Positions 1 through 6,827 are shown, counted from the first letter of the stretch. The stretch: DNA of 17,723 nt from CAZRGV01 sp964599655 (GCA_964599655.1 CAZRGV010000126.1:1-17723); one strand, 5' to 3'. The notes: generated by a model not told the origin, from the sequence alone. Translations and numbers: made by a program.

Positions 1-90
1 GTACGCTCCGCCTGATCCCACCCGCAAATCGTCCCCGCCCCCCCACCACCTCCCCCCCGCCCACCCCGCCTCCACGCCGCCCTCCCAGTC
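1..90. other. C-rich low-complexity left edge
   Basis: Positions about 32-90 are almost pure C with a few A and G, including runs of seven C. Read in the frame of the PII fragment that follows, this would be a proline-rich stretch, which no PII protein has there, and that frame carries a TGA at 13-15. The likeliest explanation is a poor-quality contig end; a genuine low-complexity insertion is the alternative. No gene is supported in these bases. Confidence 0.5.
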
Positions 91-198
91 GGCAGCGGCG
101 GGTCGGACGGGAAGATCGGCGACGGGAAGATTTTCATTCTTCCGATGGAGGACTGCATCCGGATCCGAACCGGAGAGCGAGGCCCGGAGGCCATCTGA
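91..198 (+). pseudogene. glnB: 3' fragment of a PII nitrogen-regulatory protein gene (GlnB/GlnK family)
   Basis: The last 27 codons (115-195, stop TGA 196-198) read IGDGKIFILP, then MED, then CIRIRTGERG and PEAI. This matches the conserved C-terminal strand and tail of PII signal-transduction proteins, which bind ATP/ADP and 2-oxoglutarate and control nitrogen assimilation targets such as AmtB and glutamine synthetase regulation. Upstream the homology breaks. The same frame gives GSGGSDGK, whereas the neighbouring frame at 92-109 gives A-A-A-G-R-T. That would join to the family motif R-T-G-K-I-G-D-G if one base were added near the G run at 109-111. The T-loop and nucleotide-binding parts are absent from the window. 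I read this either as a gene whose 5' part is garbled at a contig end or as a decayed copy. The family identity of the tail is firm; its being a pseudogene is not. Confidence 0.7.
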
Positions 199-214
199 GA
201 CCTCGCGGGTTTGA

Positions 215-273
215 CCACCGGGCGTTGACGGAGTATCTTCAGTCGTTGTGATACCTTCGTCATAACCCGGTGG
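215..273 (+). promoter_or_regulatory. Long two-part inverted repeat ahead of the HAD gene
   Basis: Outer arms CCACCGGG (215-222) and CCCGGTGG (266-273) are perfectly complementary over 8 bp. Nested inside, 227-237 pairs with 250-261 over 11 bp with one G-T wobble and one bulged C, closing on a 12-nt loop (238-249). The two stems are separated by a 4x4 internal loop. The structure fills most of the 84-nt gap between the PII stop and the HAD start; its 3' arm ends 9 nt before ATG 283. There is no T-run after it on either strand, so it is not a classical intrinsic terminator. It could be a terminator of another type, an mRNA leader that controls access to the HAD start, or an operator-like palindrome. 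Confidence 0.5.
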
Positions 274-282
274 CCCAACCAG

Positions 283-981
283 ATGATTCGAGCGGTGATT
301 TTCGACTTCAACGGTGTCTTGGTGGACGACGAGCAGGTCCACTTCGAGCTATTTCGCGACGTGCTGGCCGACGAGGGGATTACACTGACGGAACGGCAGT
401 ACCACGAAATTTACCTGGGCTTCGACGACCGTCGTTGCTTCGAAGAAGCCTTGAAGAACGCGGGCCAGGCGGTTTCGAACGATCGGACGGATGACCTCGT
501 AGCCCGTAAGGCGAAGCGATACGTGAGCCGGGCGGAGCAAGGGCTTCGCTACTTTCCCGGCTCCTCCGAGTGTGTGAAGGCACTCGCGGAACGCTGGCCG
601 ATTGCGATTAACTCAGGAGCCTTGCGGGCGGAAATCGAGTTCGCCCTTCGAAAGATGGGTGTTCTCGATCTCGTTGCCGCCATCGTCTCGGCCGAGGACG
701 CCCAGCGTTGCAAGCCCGATCCGGAAGGGTATCTCTTGGCGCTCGACGCGCTGCGATCCCTTCACGGTGAGGATTTGGAAGCCGCTCACTGCCTGGTACT
801 GGAGGACAGCCTCGCGGGGGTGCAGTCGGCCAAATCGGCGGGTATGTGGGCTGTCGGTGTCTCGAACACGTACAACGAGGTCGAGTTACGATCCGCCGGC
901 GCGGACGCGGTGCTCTCGAGCCTGGAAACGCTTCGGCCGGATGTTGTCGAACGGATGTTTCGCCAGGAGGTTTCTCCGTGA
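283..981 (+). CDS. HAD-superfamily hydrolase, beta-phosphoglucomutase-like, with Asn in motif I
   Basis: This is a 232-aa protein of the haloacid-dehalogenase superfamily, subfamily I (phosphoglucomutase/phosphatase-like), expected in the cytoplasm. Motif I is FDFNGVLVD with the nucleophile Asp8. The cap is helical (about 15-85), motif II is the SG pair at 111-112, motif III is Lys144 in CKPDP, and motif IV is LEDSLAGV with Glu174/Asp175. In most HAD phosphatases and mutases the residue two after the nucleophile is the general acid/base Asp; here it is Asn10. The rest of the site is intact, so the protein may be a phosphatase of altered mechanism. I cannot name the substrate. Start ATG 283 gives the canonical MIRAVIFD N-terminus, but no clear Shine-Dalgarno precedes it and a strong inverted repeat lies immediately upstream. 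The stop overlaps the start of the next gene. Confidence 0.9.
   Translation: MIRAVIFDFNGVLVDDEQVHFELFRDVLADEGITLTERQYHEIYLGFDDRRCFEEALKNAGQAVSNDRTDDLVARKAKRYVSRAEQGLRYFPGSSECVKALAERWPIAINSGALRAEIEFALRKMGVLDLVAAIVSAEDAQRCKPDPEGYLLALDALRSLHGEDLEAAHCLVLEDSLAGVQSAKSAGMWAVGVSNTYNEVELRSAGADAVLSSLETLRPDVVERMFRQEVSP
965..970 (+). promoter_or_regulatory. Shine-Dalgarno AGGAGG fixing a GTG start
   Basis: AGGAGG lies inside the 3' end of the HAD gene, 7 nt before GTG 978. It decides the start of the receiver-like gene in preference to the much earlier in-frame ATG at 846, whose extra N-terminus would be arginine-rich shadow sequence. Confidence 0.75.
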
Positions 982-1373
982 CCTCCGACGCTACTCCGAG
1001 GCCGGATGGTCCAGCGGGATTGCTTCTCAGCCGCGACCTGATCTTTACCTCTAGGATCATGGGAACCGCCCGCGACCTCGGGTATCAGATCCTGACGGCA
1101 GGCAACCAGGCGCTGGCCCTGGCGATGATCGAGGAATGGCAGCCGAAGGTGGTTTTCGTCGACCTGACCGCCGCGGATCTGGTCGCTCCCGCGGCCTTGC
1201 TGGCGTTTCGAACCGCAGCGAAGGCGGGTACGCCGTTCGTTGCGTTCGGTCCGCACGTCGACACGAAGGCGCTGTCAGCGGCCGCTGCGGCAGGTTGTGA
1301 TCCGGTCCTGCCTCGAAGTCGCTTTAGTGCGGAGTTGCCCATCCTGATCGAACGCTATCTCGGTGGCTCCTGA
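978..1373 (+). CDS. Degenerate response-regulator receiver-like protein
   Basis: 131 aa from GTG 978. The start codon overlaps the HAD stop as GTGA, a classic translational-coupling arrangement, with AGGAGG 7 nt upstream. The fold pattern is CheY-like: beta-1 LLLSRDLIF (about 15-23), helix to about 35, and beta-3 KVVFVDL with Asp62 at the phospho-acceptor place, followed by FVAFGPHV and a C-terminal VLPRSRF segment. Several receiver residues are changed. The acidic pair after beta-1 is reduced to one Asp (Asp20), the Thr/Ser after beta-4 is Gly, and the conserved Lys before the last loop is Arg. There is no output domain. I infer a stand-alone pseudo-receiver, perhaps a protein-interaction module for the HAD partner. 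It could also be a distant Rossmann-like protein; the family is likely but not certain. Confidence 0.75.
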   Translation: MTSDATPRPDGPAGLLLSRDLIFTSRIMGTARDLGYQILTAGNQALALAMIEEWQPKVVFVDLTAADLVAPAALLAFRTAAKAGTPFVAFGPHVDTKALSAAAAAGCDPVLPRSRFSAELPILIERYLGGS

Positions 1374-1388
1374 GTGGCTTTCCTCAGT

Positions 1389-1406
1389 TCGATCACATTC
1401 GATCGA
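1389..1406. terminator. Weak hairpin at convergent gene ends
   Basis: TCGATC (1389-1394) and GATCGA (1401-1406) form a 6-bp stem with a 6-nt loop, flanked by GTGG at 1374-1377 and CCAC at 1407-1410, which can extend it after an internal loop. It lies in the 19-nt convergent junction and overlaps the argS stop. There is no T-run. A role as a bidirectional terminator is inferred from position only. Confidence 0.25.
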
Positions 1407-3249
1407 CCACGTCGATGCCGAGCAGTTCAAGTCCTCGCTTCAGTGTCCTGGCGGTCAGATCGCTCAGGGCCAGTCGGCTGTCGCGCCGTTGTTCCGACTC
1501 TGCCTTTAGCACGGGGCAATCGTCGTAGAACGTGCTGAACTTATTGGCGAGATCAAAGAGATAGTCGGTCAGGACGTTTGGCTTCCATTCCGCGGCGGCC
1601 TGCTCCAGGGTCTCGGGCAACCGAAGCAGTTGGAGGCCGAGCGCACGTTCCGCCGATTGAGTGAGCAGAATCTCGGGGCGACGTTGGCGGATGGACTCGG
1701 CGGCGATGTTCCCCTTGCGAAAGATGCTCTGGATTCGGGCGTAGGCGTACTGCATGTAGGTCGCGGTGTTGCCGTTGAGCGCCATCATCTTGTCCCAGTC
1801 GAAGACATAGTCGCTCAGGCGATTCTGGGAAAGGTCGGCGTACTTGATGGCGCCGATGCCGACGATTTCAGCCACCCGGGCCCGTTCGGCGGGGTCGAGA
1901 TCCGGGCTGTTTTCGTCGACGACCTTCCGGGCCTTCGCGACGGCCTCATCGAGTAAGGACTCAAGCCCTACGGTATCGCCCTCCCGGGTCTTGAACGGCC
2001 GCCGATCGGGACCGAGGATCGTGCCGAACGCCACGTGCTGGAGTTCGACATGGTTGATTCCCCACTTGCGGACGACGTCGAAGAGTTGCTTGAAGTGGTC
2101 CGACTGCCGATGGTCGACGACGTAGAGGATCAGGTCCGGGTGCCAAGTGTCGACCCGATACTTGATCGTCGCCAGGTCCGTCGTCGCGTAGTTGTAGGCC
2201 CCGTCACGCTTGCGGATGATCATCGGGGCCTTCAGGCCCTCGACAAAGACCACGGCGGCTCCTTCGCTCTCCTGCGCAATGCCTTTCGCTTCGAGGTCAC
2301 GGACGACGTCGGGCAGCATTGCGTCGTAGAAGCTCTCGCCAAGCTGGACGTCGAATTGAACACCCAGGCGGTCATAAATCGCCTGGAGGGCCTGGAGGCA
2401 ATGGGGCATGAATTGGTTCCAAAGGGCACGGTTCTCGGGGTCGCCCGCATGGAGTTTCGCCGTCTCGGCCCTGGATTCCTCGATAACCGTCTTGGCTTTC
2501 TGGATCACGCGATCGACGTCCGCGCGTGACAGACCGGAACCCTTGCAAAGGTGATTGAAGAGCGCCTGGGCGTCATCCCGACGTCCTTGCTTCTCGAGCG
2601 CGAAAACCTTGGCGTAGTTCGCATCGAGAGCCTCACCGGCCTTGATGTGCGATTGAACCGATCGATACAACCGCGCCAACTCGCCCACCGGGTCCTCGGC
2701 AAACGCCGCGTCGTCGCGCTCGTTTTTCCAGCCCCAAAGAATCATGCCGAACTGTGAACCCCAGTCGCCCAGGTGGTTATCTCGTATGACTTTGTGGCCG
2801 AGTGCGTTATAGATTCGGGCTAGGCTGTCACCAATGACCGTTGATCGGATGTGTCCAACGTGCATCGGCTTGGCGACGTTGGGCGAGGAGTAGTCGATGA
2901 CGACGGTCTTTGGCTTCGAGGGTGGTTGTAGGCCCAGCCGTTCATCGCCGAGCAGGTCAAGCAGAACGGCCGACATCCAGGACTCTCGAAGCCGGACGTT
3001 GAGAAACCCAGGCCCCGCGATCTCGGGCGCGTCGGCCATGGGTTCGAGGTGAACGCGTGAAGCAACCTCCTGCGCCAGTTCTCGCGGATTCCTTTTGAGG
3101 GCCTTGGCGAGAGCCATGCACCCGTTCGCCTGGTAGTCTCCGAACTTCGAGTCAGTGCTCTGCCGAACGGCGGCCGCGAAGGCGGATGGGTCGCTACCCG
3201 TCGGAGTCGCCTCCGTGAAGGCGGCTCGCAAGGCTTCCAGGACGTTCAT
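1393..3249 (-). CDS. argS: Arginyl-tRNA synthetase
   Basis: 618-aa class I aminoacyl-tRNA synthetase that charges tRNA-Arg in the cytoplasm. In order: the N-terminal Add-1/Arg_tRNA_synt_N domain (about 1-85, with the conserved FGDYQANG and GPGFLNV segments), the catalytic Rossmann domain with YSSPNVAKPMHVGH (HIGH signature HVGH, 130-133), the FKTREGDTVGL segment at the KMSKS-equivalent position, and a C-terminal helical DALR anticodon-binding domain ending LLGIDVVDRM. Length is normal for bacteria. I chose ATG 3249 (MNVLEALRAAF), which matches the family N-terminus. The frame stays open to a TTG at 3333, but those 28 residues are low-homology and arginine-rich. It follows rsfS on the same strand after 113 nt, so the two may be co-transcribed. 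The 3' end converges with the receiver-like gene. Confidence 0.97.
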   Translation of the reverse strand: MNVLEALRAAFTEATPTGSDPSAFAAAVRQSTDSKFGDYQANGCMALAKALKRNPRELAQEVASRVHLEPMADAPEIAGPGFLNVRLRESWMSAVLLDLLGDERLGLQPPSKPKTVVIDYSSPNVAKPMHVGHIRSTVIGDSLARIYNALGHKVIRDNHLGDWGSQFGMILWGWKNERDDAAFAEDPVGELARLYRSVQSHIKAGEALDANYAKVFALEKQGRRDDAQALFNHLCKGSGLSRADVDRVIQKAKTVIEESRAETAKLHAGDPENRALWNQFMPHCLQALQAIYDRLGVQFDVQLGESFYDAMLPDVVRDLEAKGIAQESEGAAVVFVEGLKAPMIIRKRDGAYNYATTDLATIKYRVDTWHPDLILYVVDHRQSDHFKQLFDVVRKWGINHVELQHVAFGTILGPDRRPFKTREGDTVGLESLLDEAVAKARKVVDENSPDLDPAERARVAEIVGIGAIKYADLSQNRLSDYVFDWDKMMALNGNTATYMQYAYARIQSIFRKGNIAAESIRQRRPEILLTQSAERALGLQLLRLPETLEQAAAEWKPNVLTDYLFDLANKFSTFYDDCPVLKAESEQRRDSRLALSDLTARTLKRGLELLGIDVVDRM

Positions 3250-3362
3250 GGAACCGGTCTCAAGTGTGCCCCAAGGAGACACGGATTTCCGATCCCGACG
3301 AGCCAGGATCGCGGGCGGACCCGTCCTCCGCAACGGGGATCTGATATTGAGGAATTACCGAT

Positions 3363-3944
3363 CTAACCCATTGTTGGGTCAGGAGTTTCGTCCGAATACT
3401 CGGGTGTGGTGGCCGCGGTGTGTCGGGTCGATGGCAGTGGTCGATTCGGGTCTGCCCATTCGAGTTGGGGAGCGTCGCCCCAGATTTCTTCCAGACCGTA
3501 ATAAGTTCGAGCGTCTTCGGAGAAGATGTGAACCACGAAATCGCCGTAGTCCATCAGGACCCATCGCCCCTCTTCCGAACCTTCGATCCCGAGTTTATGC
3601 TCGCCCCGCTTTTTCATTTCCATGTCGATTTCGATCGCGATCGCGTTGGCCTGCCGTCTCGAGACGGCGGATACGATGACGAAGAAATCCACGAGCGAGG
3701 TGACCTGTCGGAGGTCAAGCAGGAGGATGTCCTTGCCGCGATTCTCCTCCGCGATCCGGGCACAAAAGCGCGCGTTTTCCAGGGCCTTTTCGAGCCGGCC
3801 GGGATCGGTACGGGCCACCGCCGCGGCCGAGACGTCGTCCTGAGCCACGCGCGTTCCTCGGAGCCGTTTTGGAAGACCCTCGGACTTGGAACGCACGCCC
3901 CCGGTCGTCACCTCGATTTTCTCGTCTCTCATCTCGTCGGTCAT
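3363..3944 (-). CDS. rsfS: Ribosomal silencing factor RsfS (YbeB/iojap family)
   Basis: 193-aa protein. The RsfS domain spans about 51-157, running from LEKALENA through DILLLDLRQVTSLVDFFVI to the signature GRWVLMDYGDFVVHIF and YYGLEEIWGDAP. RsfS binds ribosomal protein uL14 (L14) on the large subunit and blocks subunit joining in starvation or stationary phase. The usual bacterial length is about 105-130 aa. This one has a ~50-residue N-terminal extension rich in charged residues and a ~35-residue polar, Pro/Thr-rich tail. ATG 3944 is the first start; ATG 3932 (codon 5) and in-frame GTG codons nearer the domain are alternatives, so part of the extension may not be translated. No strong Shine-Dalgarno is seen. 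It is first in a probable rsfS-argS unit. Confidence 0.95.
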   Translation of the reverse strand: MTDEMRDEKIEVTTGGVRSKSEGLPKRLRGTRVAQDDVSAAAVARTDPGRLEKALENARFCARIAEENRGKDILLLDLRQVTSLVDFFVIVSAVSRRQANAIAIEIDMEMKKRGEHKLGIEGSEEGRWVLMDYGDFVVHIFSEDARTYYGLEEIWGDAPQLEWADPNRPLPSTRHTAATTPEYSDETPDPTMG

Positions 3945-4252
3945 CAGTTCTCGTCCGCGGGAGCGCTCCGCCTGGGGGATGATTCACCTTTACGTAAAAT
4001 CGGGAAACGTGACCAATTCGGGAACTCGAGGTTTGCTGGGTTGGTTCGTCCTCTGACTCTTTGAGTCTACCCGAATCGAGATGGGCTGCCTATCGCGGAT
4101 GTACCAGGTCCGAAAAAACTCCCAATTTTACTGTGATAGTTTGGGATGCTTCTTTCGATAGTGATGTTAGTGAGGCGATGAAGCTCACGATTCGCAATCA
4201 ACCACGAGGGACGGCAAGGATTGGCCGTGTCGAAGTTGACCATTGAGGCCTA
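3945..4252. other. Divergent intergenic region
   Basis: This 308-nt gap lies between rsfS (minus) and the small gene at 4256 (plus), so it should hold both promoters. It is less GC-rich than its surroundings, especially 3988-4010 and 4110-4170. A short palindrome TTTACGTAAA occurs near 3990. I cannot pick a convincing sigma-70 box pair on either strand. A 22-codon frame (ATG 4178 to stop 4246) ends just before the next gene and could be a leader peptide, but nothing else supports it. Confidence 0.5.
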
Positions 4253-4255
4253 ATG

Positions 4256-4501
4256 ATGCAATTCCACTTAATCGACATCCTGAACGAACGAGACGAACTC
4301 CGCGCGCGAAACCTCCGCGAGGAGTTTGGGCGGCGATCGTGGCTCGTGAGCTGGAACCAACTCGAGCAGGGTCTCTGGCTGGCCCGGCTGTCCTGCCCCG
4401 AGGTGCCGGTCACGGTCGAAAGAAAGGGACGTACCCGCTGCGAAGCCGTCCAGCGCGCTTCGGGCGCGCTGACCTTGATTCTATCCTCGGATGACGAATG
4501 A
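4256..4501 (+). CDS. Small hypothetical protein (81 aa)
   Basis: I do not recognise this protein. It begins MQFHLIDILNERDELRARN (ATG 4256, or 82 aa from the adjacent ATG 4253). GAGG at 4245-4248 lies 7 nt before ATG 4256, which favours the second ATG. Third codon positions are strongly G/C across the whole frame, the pattern expected of a real gene in this genome; the overlapping frames on both strands lack it. The N-terminal third is an acidic/basic helix (about 5-24). The middle (about 27-50) is Trp-rich (SWLVSWNQLEQGLWLARL), and the C-terminal part looks like short beta-strands ending LTLILSSDDE. There is no signal peptide, membrane segment or metal motif. It precedes the 374-aa gene by 108 nt of AT-rich sequence, so it is probably a separate transcript or a loosely linked one. 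Confidence 0.6.
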   Translation: MQFHLIDILNERDELRARNLREEFGRRSWLVSWNQLEQGLWLARLSCPEVPVTVERKGRTRCEAVQRASGALTLILSSDDE

Positions 4502-4609
4502 AACGTTTTTTGCCGGCCGTTCCAAGCTCAATTGCCGGCTTGTAAAGTCTTTGGGGAAAGAACCAAACGTAATAATGCTTCTTACAATCCATTTTTTGGA
4601 GAATCTGCG

Positions 4610-5734
4610 ATGAGATTGAATCCCGTTCGAGATCGCCTGAGTCAGAAAGGGCAGGCGGCCTTTCCGAGGAATTCCGCGTTCCGGGCCGAGGCAGAGACGG
4701 CCCTGGCGAGTTTCCGGTCGATCCGCGACGACCTGCAACGTCAGGTTCGTCGTGGCGATCTCACTGTAAAGGTCGCGCGTGAGCGGCTGACCACCGCGGC
4801 CGAAGAGTTACGGTCGCAACTGGAGCGCAAGGCGGGCGCGTTTGCCTCGTCGCCTCGCCCGTTTCTCGATCGGATTGTTGAGGTGGGGGAGGCACGCAAG
4901 CGAAGCCGAGAAGGCCAGTCGATCGAGAGCCTGCAACGAGAGACCAATCGGCTGCTTCGGCAGACGGTCATCGAACAACAATTGATCAATCGTGCTTATG
5001 AGTTTGAAAGCCGATCCTTTACCCGGCCGATGACCGGTGGTCCTCCAGCGCCGACGCTCGACAGTTTGCTGTCGTTTCATGAGTCCGCGCGGCTGGAGGG
5101 AGACGACGCGGCGATGGAGTGGGCCCGCCGACAACTCGAGTCGTTACGTTCCCGCGTCACCAGCGAGGAAGACCACCGGAAAATCGACCTGGCTTGCGAC
5201 CGACCCGACCGGATCAACGTGCGAATCATCGATCGCTATGTCGACGCCATGAGAGGGCGTGGGCATGAGGAACTGGAAGTCTTTGTCGCCCAGTCCCTCG
5301 AGGCTCGCGATGCCAACGCCTGCGCCGCCGCGTTCCTGCTGGCGAAAGAGGCACCCGAAGGTCTGGCCGCCCGATGGGTCCGAGACCTGCTGGATGGTCT
5401 GAATGATTTTCCTGATGCGGCGCTGGAGGCCGTTCGTGGCTGGGAAGTCGACGCCCGACGAGCCGACGCCGACGCGGCGAAATCGATCGCCGAGTTCGCC
5501 ATCGCCCAGGCCGAGGCCGATGTCCGATCTCCTCGGCTCGAGGCCCTCAACGCAAGCGAAGTCGAACGGAACGCGAGGTTCCAGGCTCGGCCTGTCGCTC
5601 AGCCAGATGAGCCGATCGGCCTGACCCTCCATCGCCGAGGACGCCAGCCTCAAGAAATGGAGGAATTCCAGGCCGCAACGACCAATGAGACCAAGACCGA
5701 TCCTCAGGCATGGAAGGAGTCTGCGAAGCCATAA
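4610..5734 (+). CDS. Hypothetical helical, charged protein (374 aa)
   Basis: I do not recognise this protein. ATG 4610 is preceded by GGAGA (4598-4602) at 7 nt. The frame is open upstream to 4532, but those 26 codons are AT-rich and lie before this ribosome-binding site. The sequence is almost all predicted alpha-helix, rich in Arg, Glu and Ala. Residues about 25-110 look like a coiled coil (FRSIRDDLQRQVRRGDLTV and QSIESLQRETNRLLRQTVIE). A Pro/Gly linker at about 134-142 (RPMTGGPPAP) separates it from a second helical half (about 145-320) and a polar, Gln/Glu/Thr-rich tail. There is no signal peptide, membrane helix, cysteine cluster or enzyme motif. An intracellular scaffold or structural protein is possible, but this is only a reading of composition. 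An AT-rich spacer of 184 nt follows. Confidence 0.8.
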   Translation: MRLNPVRDRLSQKGQAAFPRNSAFRAEAETALASFRSIRDDLQRQVRRGDLTVKVARERLTTAAEELRSQLERKAGAFASSPRPFLDRIVEVGEARKRSREGQSIESLQRETNRLLRQTVIEQQLINRAYEFESRSFTRPMTGGPPAPTLDSLLSFHESARLEGDDAAMEWARRQLESLRSRVTSEEDHRKIDLACDRPDRINVRIIDRYVDAMRGRGHEELEVFVAQSLEARDANACAAAFLLAKEAPEGLAARWVRDLLDGLNDFPDAALEAVRGWEVDARRADADAAKSIAEFAIAQAEADVRSPRLEALNASEVERNARFQARPVAQPDEPIGLTLHRRGRQPQEMEEFQAATTNETKTDPQAWKESAKP

Positions 5735-5918
5735 AATTCTTTTTAAATCGTCTGTCGAATTCCGAGCTCAGGACAATCGACTCGACGAGTTCGATGGCAA
5801 AGGGAACGACCTTTGGAGTGTACGGCCGCCGTCCTTGAGTCGGGAAACCACGGTCGAATGCAAATCGTATTTTTTGGTTACTCTGTAAATATGAAACTTA
5901 TTTGTACTAGAGAGTAAA
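5735..5918. promoter_or_regulatory. AT-rich upstream region of the zinc-ribbon gene
   Basis: This 184-nt spacer is markedly AT-rich at both ends (5735-5750 and 5865-5918), in contrast to the GC-rich genes around it. It is the natural place for the promoter of the gene at 5919. No box pair with good spacing and consensus could be chosen, and no terminator hairpin with a T-run was seen for the preceding gene. Confidence 0.35.
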
Positions 5919-6770
5919 ATGCCTGAGATTGAAATAAAAGACGCGTGGCAAAGCATTCTTTCTTCGCTGATCCGAGGATCAGTCGCGTGGCAATCTCCGG
6001 TCGAGCTTGCCGGCCGACTTGGGCGGGATGTCGATGCGGTTACGGACGAACTCGCCTCGATGCATGTGGCGGGTTGGTTGAGTGTCTGGGAACGCCCGGA
6101 TGGCATCGTCGTGACGCTCTCGTCCTGGGGCGCCGAGCGATTGGGGGTGCGGTTGGGGAACTTCAGCGAGGATCAGCCGCCCCGATGGACCGAGATCGGC
6201 GCGCCTGAACCACCATCCCCGAAAGCCCGGCGTGTTGCCGCTGGCGCGGCGATCGAGGAGTTGGATCTGGTCTTCGACCCACTTCCCTCACCCGATCTTG
6301 CGGTGGAGGTTGCCGAGGACATTTCTCGGAACGTTCTCGGAGGACGATCAAAGCTGATGATCTCCGCCTGCCCGACTTTGCTGATTGGCGAGAGGTTGAC
6401 GCCTTGGCCTGGCCCGGCGCTGCTGGCGAAACGCTGCTGTCCCGCCTGTCACGGTCAGCCGCTCAATGCGATCGCGTACTGCTTGTACTGTGATCGCTGG
6501 GGTCTGGAACACCTGCTACTGTCCGGATCGGGCTCGGAACGCCTTGCCAGGCCAGACCGACCTCGAATTTCCGGGCAAGAGGCAGCTCGCCTTCGGAATC
6601 GCCGCAAGGCACGTCGACGATCGAGGTTCTCGACCTGCTGCCGGTCGACACCCTCCCACCGGAACCCACGAGCCCGGCCTTGCGAGTCGCAGAAACTGTC
6701 GCGGGACCGAACGCACGCCGGCCAGGAGTCTCGATCTCCCCACCTTGCGGGGCCGAAGGGGGCCTTGTAG
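5919..6770 (+). CDS. Putative winged-helix/zinc-ribbon protein, C-terminal frame uncertain
   Basis: No named family recognised. Residues about 8-80 resemble a winged helix-turn-helix: WQSILSSLIRG, then SPVELAGRLG, DAVTDELASMHVAGWLSVWE, and a wing-like GIVVTLSSWGAERLG. A linker follows, and then a zinc-ribbon-like cluster, C174-P-A-C177 and C188-L-Y-C191 (CPAC-x10-CLYC). This suggests a DNA- or protein-binding regulator. ATG 5919 has only a weak AGAG upstream, in AT-rich sequence. After about residue 201 the frame becomes Arg-rich with poor third-position GC. A second frame (codons beginning at positions 2 mod 3), open from 6494 and stopping near 6773, has strong third-position GC at 6610-6720 and reads TIEVLDLLPVDTLPPEPTSP. 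A one-base indel between about 6494 and 6640 (sequencing error or real mutation) is therefore likely, and the last ~80 residues as listed should not be trusted. Confidence 0.65.
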   Translation: MPEIEIKDAWQSILSSLIRGSVAWQSPVELAGRLGRDVDAVTDELASMHVAGWLSVWERPDGIVVTLSSWGAERLGVRLGNFSEDQPPRWTEIGAPEPPSPKARRVAAGAAIEELDLVFDPLPSPDLAVEVAEDISRNVLGGRSKLMISACPTLLIGERLTPWPGPALLAKRCCPACHGQPLNAIAYCLYCDRWGLEHLLLSGSGSERLARPDRPRISGQEAARLRNRRKARRRSRFSTCCRSTPSHRNPRARPCESQKLSRDRTHAGQESRSPHLAGPKGAL

Positions 6771-6807
6771 TCTGAACGTGTTCGTTCTCGAATTCGGGCG
6801 AGAGTGA

Positions 6808-6827
6808 ATCGTCCGGACCTGGACGAT
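6808..6827 (+). promoter_or_regulatory. Hairpin ahead of the exported-protein gene
   Basis: ATCGTCC (6808-6814) and GGACGAT (6821-6827) form a perfect 7-bp stem with a 6-nt loop. It is followed by AATAAG, not a T-run. It sits 31 nt before ATG 6859 and after the end of the previous gene, so it may be a terminator of that gene or part of the leader of the next. Confidence 0.3.

Noticed and set aside
846..977. ATG 846 as start of the receiver-like gene
   Set aside because: The added 44 residues are out-of-frame HAD sequence rich in Arg; GTG 978 has AGGAGG at correct spacing.
3250..3333. N-terminal extension of argS to a TTG start
   Set aside because: The family start is MNVLEALRAAF at 3249; the extra 28 residues are Arg/Pro-rich and have no support.
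4061..4246. 61-codon frame, or its 22-codon 3' part, before the small gene as a leader peptide
   Set aside because: Poor codon pattern and only a badly spaced GAGG; no attenuator-like structure follows.
6494..6640. Programmed ribosomal frameshift in the zinc-ribbon gene
   Set aside because: No slippery heptamer with a following stem was seen, and a draft assembly error explains the break more simply.
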